A stretch of 33,350 bases of DNA from Treponema sp. (GCA_031258505.1 JAIRMT010000038.1:1-33350); one strand, 5' to 3'. Positions 1-5,828 are shown, counted from the stretch's first letter. Notes: generated by a model not told the origin, from the sequence alone. Translations and numbers: made by a program.

Positions 1-38
1 CCGTTGTTCCGCGCCCATTCGTTTAGGTCTTCTTCCAT
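1..38 (-). CDS. Start of a minus-strand gene, cut by the window edge
   Basis: An ATG at 36-38 (complement) opens a frame running off the window as MEEDLNEWARNN. A purine-rich GGGGAA lies about 6 bases upstream and could be its ribosome binding site. It sits directly behind the folded leader and intrinsic terminator at 50-358, so it is the natural downstream gene of that transcript. Twelve residues are too few to name a family; they do not resemble the starts of IscB or IsrB proteins, which was considered because those genes follow a structured RNA. Confidence 0.4.
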   Translation of the reverse strand, partial: MEEDLNEWARNN

Positions 39-358
39 TTGTTCTTCCCCTTACAAAAAAGCCGACCGACAAGCTGGGGGATGGCGCTCGCCGGTCGGCT
101 GGAATCCGCGACGTATACCAGCATCCCCTCCGGGATACGTCGTGTTGAGAGTGTCCACTCATACGAGCAGGTCTCTCATATATCTAGGCGGTTACCCGCC
201 GTTGATACCTATAGAACCCGCAGTGCGTGGCCGGGACGAATCACCGTATCCAACGCCGCTGCGGGTGATAAGCCCCGTGGCGCTGGAAGTCGCCTTGGGG
301 CAGCTGGTGCTAAACCGGCTATGAGGTCTTCCAGGCCCTCATAGCCGCTCTTTACTCT
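39..358 (-). ncRNA. Candidate structured 5' leader (attenuator/riboswitch-like) or independent small RNA, about 300 nt
   Basis: There is no convincing ORF here on either strand. The minus-strand transcript would begin near 358 from the promoter at 365-393 and end in the intrinsic terminator at 50-100. Strong local stems are visible: 316-326 with 337-347 (11 bp, CGGCTATGAGG), 109-116 with 135-142 (8 bp, CGACGTAT), and the terminator stem itself. Shorter GC-rich pairings lie around 190-205 and 245-270. It lacks the hallmark sequences of RNase P RNA, tmRNA (no TpsiC-like 3' end) and SRP RNA as I know them. Position before a start codon suggests cis regulation by termination; a trans-acting RNA is the alternative. 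The family is not recognised. Confidence 0.5.
50..100 (-). terminator. Intrinsic terminator at the end of the folded leader/RNA
   Basis: Arms AGCCGACCG (60-68) and CGGTCGGCT (92-100) pair perfectly over 9 bp. Read on the minus strand the stem is followed by a run of six U (bases 60-55). It lies about 20 bases before the start codon at 38, the position expected of an attenuator or of the end of a small RNA. Confidence 0.7.
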
Positions 359-364
359 ACTTAT

Positions 365-393
365 ATTGTCGGATATTTCAAACAATATGTCAA
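365..393 (-). promoter_or_regulatory. Sigma-70-type promoter for the folded leader/RNA
   Basis: On the minus strand, TTGACA (388-393) is followed after 17 bases by GACAAT (365-370). The -35 is perfect and the -10 matches four of six positions. The -10 hexamer lies inside one half of the 18-bp inverted repeat at 366-418, so a protein bound there would block it. Confidence 0.6.
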
Positions 394-418
394 GTAAAAA
401 GTTTGAATTTTCCGACAA
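366..418. promoter_or_regulatory. Operator-like 18-bp inverted repeat between divergent transcripts
   Basis: Half-sites TTGTCGGATATTTCAAAC (366-383) and GTTTGAATTTTCCGACAA (401-418) are inverted copies with a 3-base mismatch at the centre of each arm (TTGTCGGA-N3-TTCAAAC) and a 17-base spacer. The spacer holds the -35 box of the minus-strand promoter and the left arm covers its -10. The plus-strand HTH gene at 458 is a candidate for the bound regulator, which is inference. Confidence 0.55.
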
Positions 419-457
419 AATTTAATAATTTTTTGATATGATCCGATAACTAAGGAG

Positions 458-661
458 ATGGAAGGATTGACCCTAACTGAAATGTCTAAAATCTTAGACC
501 TCCCCCCCAAAACAGTTGAAAGACGTATCCAGCGGGCTGGATTCAAGCCGATAACACGGGAGGCTATGTACGCCCCTGAAGTCCTAGAAGCCATCCGCAA
601 CGTGCCGGGAAAGGGGAGGCCGCCTAAGAAGTCGAAGGCGCCTGAAAAACCGGATGTCTGA
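458..661 (+). CDS. Small helix-turn-helix DNA-binding protein
   Basis: A 67-residue product. Residues about 4-35 (LTLTEMSKILDLPPKTVERR) look like a MerR-like or excisionase-like winged helix-turn-helix, followed by a short helix and a basic, Pro/Lys-rich tail. The AAGGAG motif at 452-457 abuts the ATG at 458, so the TTG at 467, nine bases downstream of it, may be the true start. It is first of a tight three-gene operon (its last bases overlap the next gene by 8 bp) and diverges from the folded leader across an 18-bp inverted repeat. It could regulate that leader or act as an excisionase-like factor for the island; neither is shown by the sequence. Confidence 0.6.
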   Translation: MEGLTLTEMSKILDLPPKTVERRIQRAGFKPITREAMYAPEVLEAIRNVPGKGRPPKKSKAPEKPDV

Positions 662-899
662 CAAATTGCCTGTTGAACTAAATCCACATATGCCTTATAA
701 TCTTTATATGAACGATTTTTTAAGAGGAATGACCTCAGTCGGGCAGCTTTTTCCTGTTCCGACCCCTTATTTAAGCTATCCGTCTCAAAGTTCCGCATGG
801 CAAGGGGTGGCGAATTCGTTTTACCAGACAGGGAACAACCTTCGGGACGCAATAAAAGAGTTTTCTGATGCCCAGCGGAAAAGCAAGCAAACGCCTTAG
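654..899 (+). CDS. Hypothetical protein, second gene of the island operon
   Basis: An 81-residue product overlapping the end of the HTH gene by 8 bp, consistent with translational coupling since no clear Shine-Dalgarno sequence is present. It is rich in Pro, Tyr, Ser and Asn in the first half (MPYNLYMNDFLRGM) and ends in a charged helix. I see no signal peptide, membrane span or known motif and do not recognise the family. It ends ten bases before the DUF2335-like gene, so the three genes are likely co-transcribed. Confidence 0.5.
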   Translation: MSDKLPVELNPHMPYNLYMNDFLRGMTSVGQLFPVPTPYLSYPSQSSAWQGVANSFYQTGNNLRDAIKEFSDAQRKSKQTP

Positions 900-909
900 A
901 AGAGAACTC

Positions 910-1296
910 ATGACAAACCAGCCCCCGGCAACACAGCATCCCCAGCAAGTAGTCCAAGCTGTCCAGACCAGCGAACTTTATTCGGGGCCTCTGCCAGACC
1001 CGGAAACGCTGGAAAGGTACAAAAACGCCGATCCTTCCTTTCCCGAACGGATTATGCGTATGGCAGAAGCTCACAACGCTGCCGATATAAAGACCAAAAA
1101 CAGAATCTCGCTTTCCAACTTGATCATTCCGGTCATTGGACAGGTGTTTACGCTCATTCTTGGTGGAGGTGGTATTATGGCGTGTGTGTATCTTGCCAAA
1201 GCCGGTTTTACCGGTGGTGCTATAGCCGCCATTGTAAGCAGTTTTTCTCCAATGGTTATAAACGCCTTCAAAGGACTTCGGGAAGGGAAAAGGTAA
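910..1296 (+). CDS. DUF2335-like membrane protein
   Basis: A 128-residue product from ATG 910, preferred over an upstream in-frame ATG at 868 that would overlap the previous gene by 32 bp; AGAAGAG precedes 910. The N-terminal half is cytoplasmic and carries the pattern typical of the DUF2335 family: SGPLPDPETLERY, then a segment ending in ERIMRMAEAHN. Two hydrophobic spans follow (about residues 77-97 and 101-120: IPVIGQVFTLILGGGGIMAC and AGFTGGAIAAIVSSFSPMVI) and a short basic tail. DUF2335 proteins are common in mobile elements and have no established function; a holin-like or membrane-effector role is possible but unproven. Confidence 0.65.
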   Translation: MTNQPPATQHPQQVVQAVQTSELYSGPLPDPETLERYKNADPSFPERIMRMAEAHNAADIKTKNRISLSNLIIPVIGQVFTLILGGGGIMACVYLAKAGFTGGAIAAIVSSFSPMVINAFKGLREGKR

Positions 1297-1349
1297 TTTT
1301 TCCTTCCGCAACGTCCTCGGCAAAGGCGGCACCCAAGCTCAAGCCCGCC

Positions 1350-1399
1350 CCATGAAGCCCGCGCCCTGTGCCGCCGCTCGAAACAGGCTGGCAGAGGGT
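1350..1399 (+). repeat. 50-bp direct repeat, left copy
   Basis: Bases 1350-1399 match 2120-2169 at 49 of 50 positions (T at 1378, A at 2148). The shared block starts CCATGAAGCCCGCGCCCTGT and ends GGCTGGCAGAGGGT. The two copies lie 770 bp apart in the same orientation and flank a hairpin, a small minus-strand gene and a ribbon-helix-helix gene. Confidence 0.85.
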
Positions 1400-1498
1400 T
1401 GAGCTTGCCTTTCTGACAAGCTCTTGAGTTGACGGACTATATCGTTTGTCGCTCAAAACTCTGGGCAAAAGACGGTTTGTAGCCGCTTTGCCAACACA

Positions 1499-1566
1499 AA
1501 AAGGGATTTGCCTCCAGTCTCGCGGCTGTGCAGGAGTGCCGGCTCCTGCTGAAGCAAATCCCTTTT
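1499..1566. terminator. Bidirectional terminator-like hairpin
   Basis: Arms AAAAGGGATTTGC (1499-1511) and GCAAATCCCTTTT (1554-1566) are perfect 13-bp complements, with a second hairpin (GCAGGAG at about 1530 with CTCCTGC at about 1543) nested inside. The A-run and T-run at the outer ends give a U-tail on either strand. It separates the plus-strand operon ending at 1296 from the minus-strand gene ending at 1615 and could terminate both. Confidence 0.6.
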
Positions 1567-1614
1567 CTACCCTGCCGGCACAAGGTTAATCACCATTTCT
1601 AAAAATCAGCCCAA

Positions 1615-1782
1615 CTAAGGCTTTTTACTGTCGCCCGCATTGGTCGGCGACCTCACGATCTCAAGATCCAAGCCCCCCTCGTATTTTTCGCTGGGCTTGT
1701 GCTCAAAAATCACGTACCCAAGTTCAGCCAGAGCCTCAATGATCCGTTTCAAGTCGTCCATGCTCTTCATCCATCTGCTCAT
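1615..1782 (-). CDS. Small hypothetical protein, divergent from the RHH gene
   Basis: A 55-residue product starting MSRWMKSMDDLKRIIEALAE. The frame is open further upstream to a TTG at 1818, but that codon overlaps the -35 box of a good promoter (1790-1818), so a start at 1782 or one of the two following ATGs is more likely. The sequence is a helical charged segment followed by a short strand-like part (GYVIFEHKP) and a Gly/Asp-rich tail. The family is not recognised. It diverges from a ribbon-helix-helix gene, and both lie between 50-bp direct repeats, an arrangement that fits a small mobile or toxin-antitoxin cassette; that is inference. Confidence 0.45.
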   Translation of the reverse strand: MSRWMKSMDDLKRIIEALAELGYVIFEHKPSEKYEGGLDLEIVRSPTNAGDSKKP

Positions 1783-1789
1783 GTGATTT

Positions 1790-1818
1790 ATTGTATCACA
1801 TACAATCTTTTTGGTCAA
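1790..1818 (-). promoter_or_regulatory. Sigma-70-type promoter for the gene at 1615-1782
   Basis: On the minus strand TTGACC (1813-1818) and TACAAT (1790-1795) are separated by exactly 17 bases. Each hexamer matches the consensus at five of six positions. The start codon at 1782 lies only 8 bases beyond the -10, so the mRNA would have almost no leader unless one of the later ATGs is used. Confidence 0.6.
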
Positions 1819-1868
1819 GCACTTTCAATCACATTCAACCTTTTTTTGCTTCTGCCGATAATATTTTT

Positions 1869-2036
1869 ATGGGTAAAGAACAGATCAGCATCAGGCTTAT
1901 GCCTGAAACTCTTAAAAAAGTTGACGAGATTGCCGTCAGCGAAACGCGGACCAGGAACAACATGATCGAGGTCCTCATCGCCGAAGCCATTGCCATTCGG
2001 GAGAGCTCTAAAAAACCACCCCAACCAGCCCCATAA
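1869..2036 (+). CDS. Ribbon-helix-helix (CopG/Arc-type) DNA-binding protein
   Basis: A 55-residue protein from ATG 1869. It begins MGKEQISIRLMPETLKKVDE, the beta-strand plus first helix of an RHH domain (alternating polar and hydrophobic residues in ISIRL), then TRTRNNMIEVLIAEAIAIRE as the second helix, and a short Pro-rich tail. RHH proteins of this size are dimeric repressors and often the antitoxin of a small toxin-antitoxin operon. No Shine-Dalgarno sequence is obvious. No toxin follows on the same strand, so it may instead control the divergent gene at 1615-1782 through the 80-bp intergenic region. Confidence 0.7.
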   Translation: MGKEQISIRLMPETLKKVDEIAVSETRTRNNMIEVLIAEAIAIRESSKKPPQPAP

Positions 2037-2119
2037 GTAAGGCAGGAGGTAAAACCGTGTCAAAAGACAAGCCGTACAAGGTGGTCTCATTTGAGACCTT
2101 GTGATTCCAAAAGCCTTCT

Positions 2120-2169
2120 CCATGAAGCCCGCGCCCTGTGCCGCCGCACGAAACAGGCTGGCAGAGGGT
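2120..2169 (+). repeat. 50-bp direct repeat, right copy
   Basis: This is the second copy of the block at 1350-1399, with one mismatch (A at 2148). It starts at ATG-like text (CCATGAAGCCC), but the frame it opens shows no protein-like content. Confidence 0.85.
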
Positions 2170-2353
2170 GGGCGGGCGATAAAAAAGCCCTAAGAACGGT
2201 TACGGGCGTTCAAAGGGCAAGAGAGCCAACATCGGCGATACGCGCCGTAACTCGCGTACCGGTTCCCGCCGCCGCGCAAGTCCGCCAAGACACACGGCGT
2301 GGGGTAGTACCCTGTACCCGCTGGGAGGTTTCTGGATCGGCGGGTGAGAGTAC
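2170..2353. other. GC-rich intergenic stretch without a recognisable gene
   Basis: Between the right 50-bp repeat and the repressor operators there is no supported ORF; an open frame spanning it has Arg/Ala/Val-rich, shadow-like content. Short inverted GC words occur (for example GCCCT...AGGGC near 2187-2217), but no stem followed by a T-run was found. It may be an untranslated leader or decayed sequence. Confidence 0.4.
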
Positions 2354-2430
2354 GTACGATTTCTCGTACACTGCCCTTATAGTAATACTATATTTCGGAT
2401 TCGTCAACAGAATTCGTACGAGATTTCGTA
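2354..2430. promoter_or_regulatory. Two operator-like palindromes upstream of the XRE repressor
   Basis: Site 1 is GTACGA-TTTC-TCGTAC (2354-2369) and site 2 is TACGA-GATT-TCGTA (2417-2430). Both are TACGA-N4-TCGTA, and their centres are about 62 bp apart. The AT-rich stretch between them (CTTATAGTAATACTATATTT) contains plausible -10 sequences. Paired sites around a promoter, directly upstream of an XRE gene at 2455, fit autorepression. Confidence 0.55.
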
Positions 2431-2454
2431 ATTTTTTTTGACGATAAGATATAG

Positions 2455-2805
2455 ATGAACATCAATGGACATGATATAGTTAAACGTATTGATAATCGCT
2501 TAGTGGCTTTAGGTTTTGGGCGGAAAGTGCTTGCGATTGATTTGGGTATACCCAAGACAACCATATCATCGTGGAGTATCAAGAGCATTGTTCCAAGGGC
2601 AGATGATCTATACCGTGTAGCGCAATTTTTGAAGGTCCCTGTTGTATGGCTACTTACTGGCGAGGATGAGACTGGTCTTACCCCGGAGGAGCGCGAGCTT
2701 GTGGACTGCTACAGGCGGCTTGATGACCGGGATAGGGCGGAGGTGGTAGGCATCATAGCGCTCAAGCTGGAGCGCTACGGGCAGGGGGGAAAAGCTCTGG
2801 CGTGA
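2455..2805 (+). CDS. XRE-family phage-type repressor
   Basis: A 116-residue protein. Residues about 6-65 form a Cro/CI-type helix-turn-helix: VLAIDLGIPKTTISSWSIKS gives helices 2-3, and DDLYRVAQFLKVPVVWLLTG is the closing segment usual in phage repressors. A charged C-terminal helix (LTPEERELVDCYRRLDDRDR) probably dimerises; there is no peptidase or sensor domain. Two TACGA-N4-TCGTA palindromes lie upstream at 2354-2430, suggesting autoregulation. The orphan nuclease gene follows 100 bp downstream on the same strand. It is likely the master or immunity repressor of the island, though control of the nuclease gene is also possible. Confidence 0.8.
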   Translation: MNINGHDIVKRIDNRLVALGFGRKVLAIDLGIPKTTISSWSIKSIVPRADDLYRVAQFLKVPVVWLLTGEDETGLTPEERELVDCYRRLDDRDRAEVVGIIALKLERYGQGGKALA

Positions 2806-2905
2806 AGGCCGAGAGCGATAACATAGTAACGTTTGACCCCAGGCAATCAGGCCGTTGGCGCTGGCCGTGGGGCTGCGAAGTGATACCGTTTAGGAGGGAT
2901 TGAGT

Positions 2906-3733
2906 ATGATGGCTATGCCTGCAAAGTTTGTAAAGCGTGTTCAGGATTCGCTTAAAAAGTACCAGGGCGTTATTACGCAGATCAAGAAGAAGGATGCAAA
3001 CGAGTCAGATACCGTAACGGTTATTACTGATATTTTGCAAGATGTTTTCGGGTATGACAAATACTCTGAAATCACCTCCGAGTACGCTATTCGCGGTACG
3101 TATTGCGACCTTGCGATAGTTGACCAAAACAAGAAGATACGTTTCCTGATTGAGGTTAAGGCCGTTTCGGTTTCACTTAGCGACAATCATATTAAGCAGG
3201 CGATAGACTATGGCTCAAACGCGGGTGTTAATTGGGTCATACTCACCAACTCAGAGCGCTGGCTTGTATATAAGATTCGGTTTGGCCAGCCGATTGACAA
3301 AGAGCTTATCGCAGAATTTAATCTGCTTACAGTCAATCCTAAGTCAGAGAAAGACATTGAACCGCTTTTCATTATAAGCAAGGATGGGCAGGATAGGTCT
3401 GTCATAGATGAATTTTATGTCAACATTCAGGTTAAGAACAAATTTATCGTGGGAGCGATTCTGAATAGCGAAGAAGTCCATTCTCTTATTCGTCGCAACC
3501 TGAGAAAACTCTACAGCGATGTACAAATCTCTGTTGAAGAGATAGCTGACATCATGGCAAACGATATTATCAAGCGTGAGATAATTGACAGCGAAGAATC
3601 GAAGAAGGCGAAGAAGGACATTGAAAAAATGTACAAGAAGCTGGAACGTAAAAAAGAGAAGCTAAAGTCAGAGGAAGGGGCTAAACACGCTAAGTCAGAC
3701 GGTAAACCTGACGAGCAAGGGGAGAGTCAGTGA
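2906..3733 (+). CDS. Orphan type I restriction R-type nuclease-domain protein (HSDR_N-like)
   Basis: A 275-residue product from ATG 2906; AGGAGGG at 2892-2898 is eight bases upstream, favouring this start over the TTG at 2900. Residues about 35-130 match the N-terminal nuclease domain of type I restriction R subunits. D68 in TYCDLAIV and E83-x-K85 in FLIEVKA form the PD-(D/E)XK core, with Q98 in KQAIDYG as in motif QxxxY. Residues 130-220 carry a helical region without an ATPase. The C-terminus (about 228-275) is a Lys/Glu-rich probable coiled coil. There is no helicase, methylase or specificity gene nearby, so it is not a complete restriction system. It may be a stand-alone defence or element-maintenance nuclease. 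Confidence 0.7.
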   Translation: MMAMPAKFVKRVQDSLKKYQGVITQIKKKDANESDTVTVITDILQDVFGYDKYSEITSEYAIRGTYCDLAIVDQNKKIRFLIEVKAVSVSLSDNHIKQAIDYGSNAGVNWVILTNSERWLVYKIRFGQPIDKELIAEFNLLTVNPKSEKDIEPLFIISKDGQDRSVIDEFYVNIQVKNKFIVGAILNSEEVHSLIRRNLRKLYSDVQISVEEIADIMANDIIKREIIDSEESKKAKKDIEKMYKKLERKKEKLKSEEGAKHAKSDGKPDEQGESQ

Positions 3734-3859
3734 GCTGACTTGAGGCTTTGTGCAAACTCCGGTTGCTTAAGGTTGGGAGTGGCTGGTGAAGGAGTGGATA
3801 TAGATACGGCGGTGTCAAGAGTTGTATCCGATTGCCGATAAAAGAGGGGAGGTATAACA

Positions 3860-4045
3860 ATGGCATTAACATTTGGCGATGAAGACAAGCGCAAAGAGGC
3901 GATGGAAATGTTTATTAGGGCTTTACAGGCCGCTCCTGATTCCTTTATTAAAGCCCTCACTGGGAAAAGCTACGCTAAAGAACTGATAGACGGTGCGACC
4001 GAGTTCAAGGGATATCTTTTCCCGGAAGGGGAGAGAAAGAAATAA
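3860..4045 (+). CDS. Small hypothetical protein convergent with the integrase
   Basis: A 61-residue product with a good GGGAGG ribosome binding site 8-9 bases before ATG 3860. The sequence is helical and charged (EDKRKEAMEMFIRALQAAPD) with no membrane span or known motif; the family is not recognised. Its last 41 bases overlap the 3' end of the integrase gene on the other strand, so antisense interference between the two is possible. It follows the nuclease gene by 126 bp that hold no further gene. Confidence 0.5.
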   Translation: MALTFGDEDKRKEAMEMFIRALQAAPDSFIKALTGKSYAKELIDGATEFKGYLFPEGERKK

Positions 4046-5087
4046 TTTCTATTTCGGGAAGGGCATTGACAGCATTCATTCGCAGTTTGTCTGTTACTTT
4101 GGCATATTTCGCAACACTCGAAATGCTGGTATGGCCGAGTAGTCTGGCTACGGTGTAAATATCCGCGCCATTCTCCAAGGCCATTGTCGCAAATGTACGC
4201 CGGGCCGTATGCCAGCCTATGGTCTTTTTGAGACCTGCTTTCTTTGCCCAGTCCTTGAGATAGTTATAACTCGTGCGCCGGTTGTGGCCGGATAAGTTAA
4301 AAACATTCTCATCCGTCGTATGGGATTTGCCATCAACAATAATGGCCTGTACTGTTTTGTTCAATGGAATACACACGGGATTTTTTGTTTTTTCCTGGCT
4401 CTTTATTATTTGCATCGGATTGGAGTCTATCTTCCCCCATGTGAGAGTTTCAAGGTCGGAGACGCGAAGGCCAGTATAACAGGCGAAAAGAAAAGCGCGG
4501 CGCACCTCCGCTCCATACGGCTCATCAATAACCGTTTTCGCGAGGGCTTTCACTTCATCTACATTCAAGAATAACATTTCAGGCTCTGGGGCTGATATTT
4601 TTTGCACGACATCAGCCGGATTTTTTAGAATCATTTCATTGGATACTGCCCGCTTTAACGCTGAGCGCAATATTCTGGCATAGAAGGCCGCGCTGCCTCG
4701 TGACAGGTTATCTTTTTTCAACAGAAAATTTTGAAAATCGTCTACCCATTTTGGAGTTACTTGAATTAGCTGGATACTGCTACTGTGAAATTCTTTTATA
4801 TATTTTATGCAGCAATTAACAGCATTGGGGTTTTTATAATTCTTGGAATATTTCTCCATGTAGCCAATTAAAGAGATTTTACCGGCAATCGGATCGTTAA
4901 TATTCCACGCGCCAGTGAGCAGTTGCGTCTCTCGTTTTGACCGGCATATCTCAGCGAGCCGCCGTATTTCTTTATCCTGCGTTTTGTCCTTTGTAAGTTC
5001 AAGATGCAGGGCTTCCCATGTCCGCTTGCCGCTCTGGTATATATCCAGATACAGCTTACTACGCTTTTCGCGAACCTTTACACTCAT
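4005..5087 (-). CDS. int: Tyrosine recombinase (phage/island integrase)
   Basis: A 360-residue protein of full family length. The start at 5087 has GGAGG six bases upstream; the ATG four codons earlier (5099) would put that site inside the gene. The N-terminal arm-binding region (about 1-75) is followed by a SAM-like core-binding domain (about 75-165) and a catalytic domain (about 170-345). The catalytic set is complete: R208 (TGLRVSD), K234 region, H293-x-x-R296 (HTARR), H319 (LLGHTS) and nucleophile Y328 (AKYAKV). It catalyses site-specific integration and excision. The tRNA-Gly 3' fragment at 6555-6602 is the probable att site. Its promoter (5122-5150) is near consensus, with GTCTAC repeats just downstream that could bind a regulator. 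Confidence 0.9.
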   Translation of the reverse strand: MSVKVREKRSKLYLDIYQSGKRTWEALHLELTKDKTQDKEIRRLAEICRSKRETQLLTGAWNINDPIAGKISLIGYMEKYSKNYKNPNAVNCCIKYIKEFHSSSIQLIQVTPKWVDDFQNFLLKKDNLSRGSAAFYARILRSALKRAVSNEMILKNPADVVQKISAPEPEMLFLNVDEVKALAKTVIDEPYGAEVRRAFLFACYTGLRVSDLETLTWGKIDSNPMQIIKSQEKTKNPVCIPLNKTVQAIIVDGKSHTTDENVFNLSGHNRRTSYNYLKDWAKKAGLKKTIGWHTARRTFATMALENGADIYTVARLLGHTSISSVAKYAKVTDKLRMNAVNALPEIEIISFSPLPGKDIP

Positions 5088-5100
5088 ATAAACCTCCATT

Positions 5101-5150
5101 GTCTACAATACGTCTACGTAAAGTGTAAGATAAAAGAAAAGTATTGTCAA
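5101..5150 (-). promoter_or_regulatory. Integrase promoter with two GTCTAC repeats
   Basis: On the minus strand TTGACA (5145-5150) and TACACT (5122-5127) are separated by 17 bases, close to the sigma-70 consensus. Between the -10 and the gene, the word GTCTAC occurs twice in direct orientation on the plus strand (5101-5106 and 5112-5117, 11-bp period), a plausible binding site for an excisionase or repressor. Confidence 0.7.
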
Positions 5151-5263
5151 GTTCTATTACAAATGAGACAATGCCAACGGCTTACAACTTGTTATATAGC
5201 AAAGAATTAGAAACAAATGGAAAAGGAAAGTCAAAAATGGTTGATAATGAGACATTTAACTTC

Positions 5264-5438
5264 GCATAACAGGACTGTATATGCTGCGCCCGCAGTAGCG
5301 CCCTCGGGCTACGAAAAACCGCAGCCGGGCTAACGCCCTTTGTGCGGTTTTTCTCCGCCACATTTTTGCGGTTGCTGGAATGCTTCGCATTCCTTTATCG
5401 CAACCGCCAAACCGTCGCATACAGCCGGAACGTTATGC
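5264..5438. repeat. attC-like imperfect inverted repeat (possible integron cassette recombination site)
   Basis: The ends are GCATAAC (5264-5270) and GTTATGC (5432-5438), perfect complements. Just inside lie a second complementary pair, CTGTAT near 5275 and ATACAG near 5419, separated from the outer boxes by 4 and 7 bases. This two-box layout resembles the R and L boxes of attC sites. The interior folds into nested hairpins (GAAAAACCGCA with TGCGGTTTTTC; GCGGTTG with CAACCGC enclosing GGAATGC-TTC-GCATTCC). At 175 bp it is long for an attC, and GTTATGC departs from the GTTRRRY consensus at one position. A palindromic non-integron repeat is the alternative. Confidence 0.4.
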
Positions 5439-5493
5439 GCAAGTTTTTTGAGGCCAATGGTGTATAAAATATTATACATACCCATAAAAATAA

Positions 5494-5637
5494 TATTTGT
5501 CCTATCAGGCATATCAGCGGTTGGAAAATCCCCGAAAGTCTAACCCTACCATTAAGACTCTGGAAAGAATCGCTCATGCCTTTGGGCGGGAACTGAATGT
5601 CCAGATAGGGGCATCTACTCAGGAAGAGGGGCAGTGA
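5494..5637 (+). pseudogene. 5'-truncated HTH antitoxin remnant (HicB/HigA-like C-terminus)
   Basis: The frame opens after a stop at 5491 and reads YLSYQAYQRLENPRKSNPTI, then KTLERIAHAFGRELNVQIGA and a short tail to TGA at 5635. This is the recognition helix and closing helices of an XRE domain as found at the C-terminus of HicB-type and HigA-type antitoxins. The upstream helices and any N-terminal domain are missing, and no toxin gene flanks it. The break lies about 55 bp downstream of the attC-like repeat, so a recombination event may have removed the front. A very short protein from TTG 5497 cannot be excluded. Confidence 0.6.
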
Positions 5638-5755
5638 GGACAAGCGGGAGTAGCGAACGCCGGTCGCCCCCCGCTTGTCCTCCCGCGCTCTGCCTCTGGC
5701 GCTGCAACGCTCTATTACATGGAAGGAAGTTGTAACCATTACGCTTATTGCACTA

Positions 5756-5795
5756 TTGACATTATGGCGAGATAACCGATACTTTGAGGTATCGG
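5756..5795 (+). promoter_or_regulatory. Promoter and overlapping palindrome of the YoeB operon
   Basis: TTGACA (5756-5761) is followed after 16 bases by GATACT (5778-5783). The inverted repeat CCGATAC-N6-GTATCGG (5776-5795) covers the -10 and the likely start region, as expected for an operator used by a toxin-antitoxin complex. Transcription would run through the solitary CRISPR repeat at 5797-5828 and into the antitoxin gene at 5933. Confidence 0.5.
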
Positions 5796-5796
5796 T

Positions 5797-5828
5797 GTCG
5801 CGCCTCCGTGTGGCGCGTGGATTGAAAC
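5797..5828 (+). CRISPR. Solitary CRISPR repeat, type I-C-like, without array or cas genes
   Basis: The 32 bases begin GTCGCGCC and end GGCGCGTGGATTGAAAC, with the internal palindrome GCGCC-N5-GGCGC. This is the length, stem and 3' tag (ATTGAAAC) of type I-C repeats. I found no second copy within a spacer distance on either side or elsewhere in the window, and no cas gene. It sits just after the toxin-antitoxin promoter, so it would be part of that leader RNA. Confidence 0.6.

Noticed and set aside
1-358. IscB/IsrB-type (HEARO/omega RNA) locus
   Set aside because: A structured RNA does precede a start codon, but the visible 12 residues (MEEDLNEWARNN) do not match the conserved IscB/IsrB start, and I could not align the RNA with the HEARO consensus from memory. 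The retron option was also left open for lack of an RT sequence.
361-1332. Long minus-strand ORF of 323 codons
   Set aside because: It runs across the promoter, the operator and three better-supported plus-strand genes. Its composition (Ser, Arg, Lys, Phe rich with no motif) is typical of a shadow frame.
2091-2441. Plus-strand ORF of 116 codons over the 50-bp repeat and operators
   Set aside because: It has no ribosome binding site and low protein likeness, and it includes the regulatory palindromes of the repressor gene.
3760-3800. Short similarity between about 3765-3795 and 5870-5905 (GGCTGGTGAAG words)
   Set aside because: The match is short, G-rich and imperfect, so it is not safe to call a repeat.
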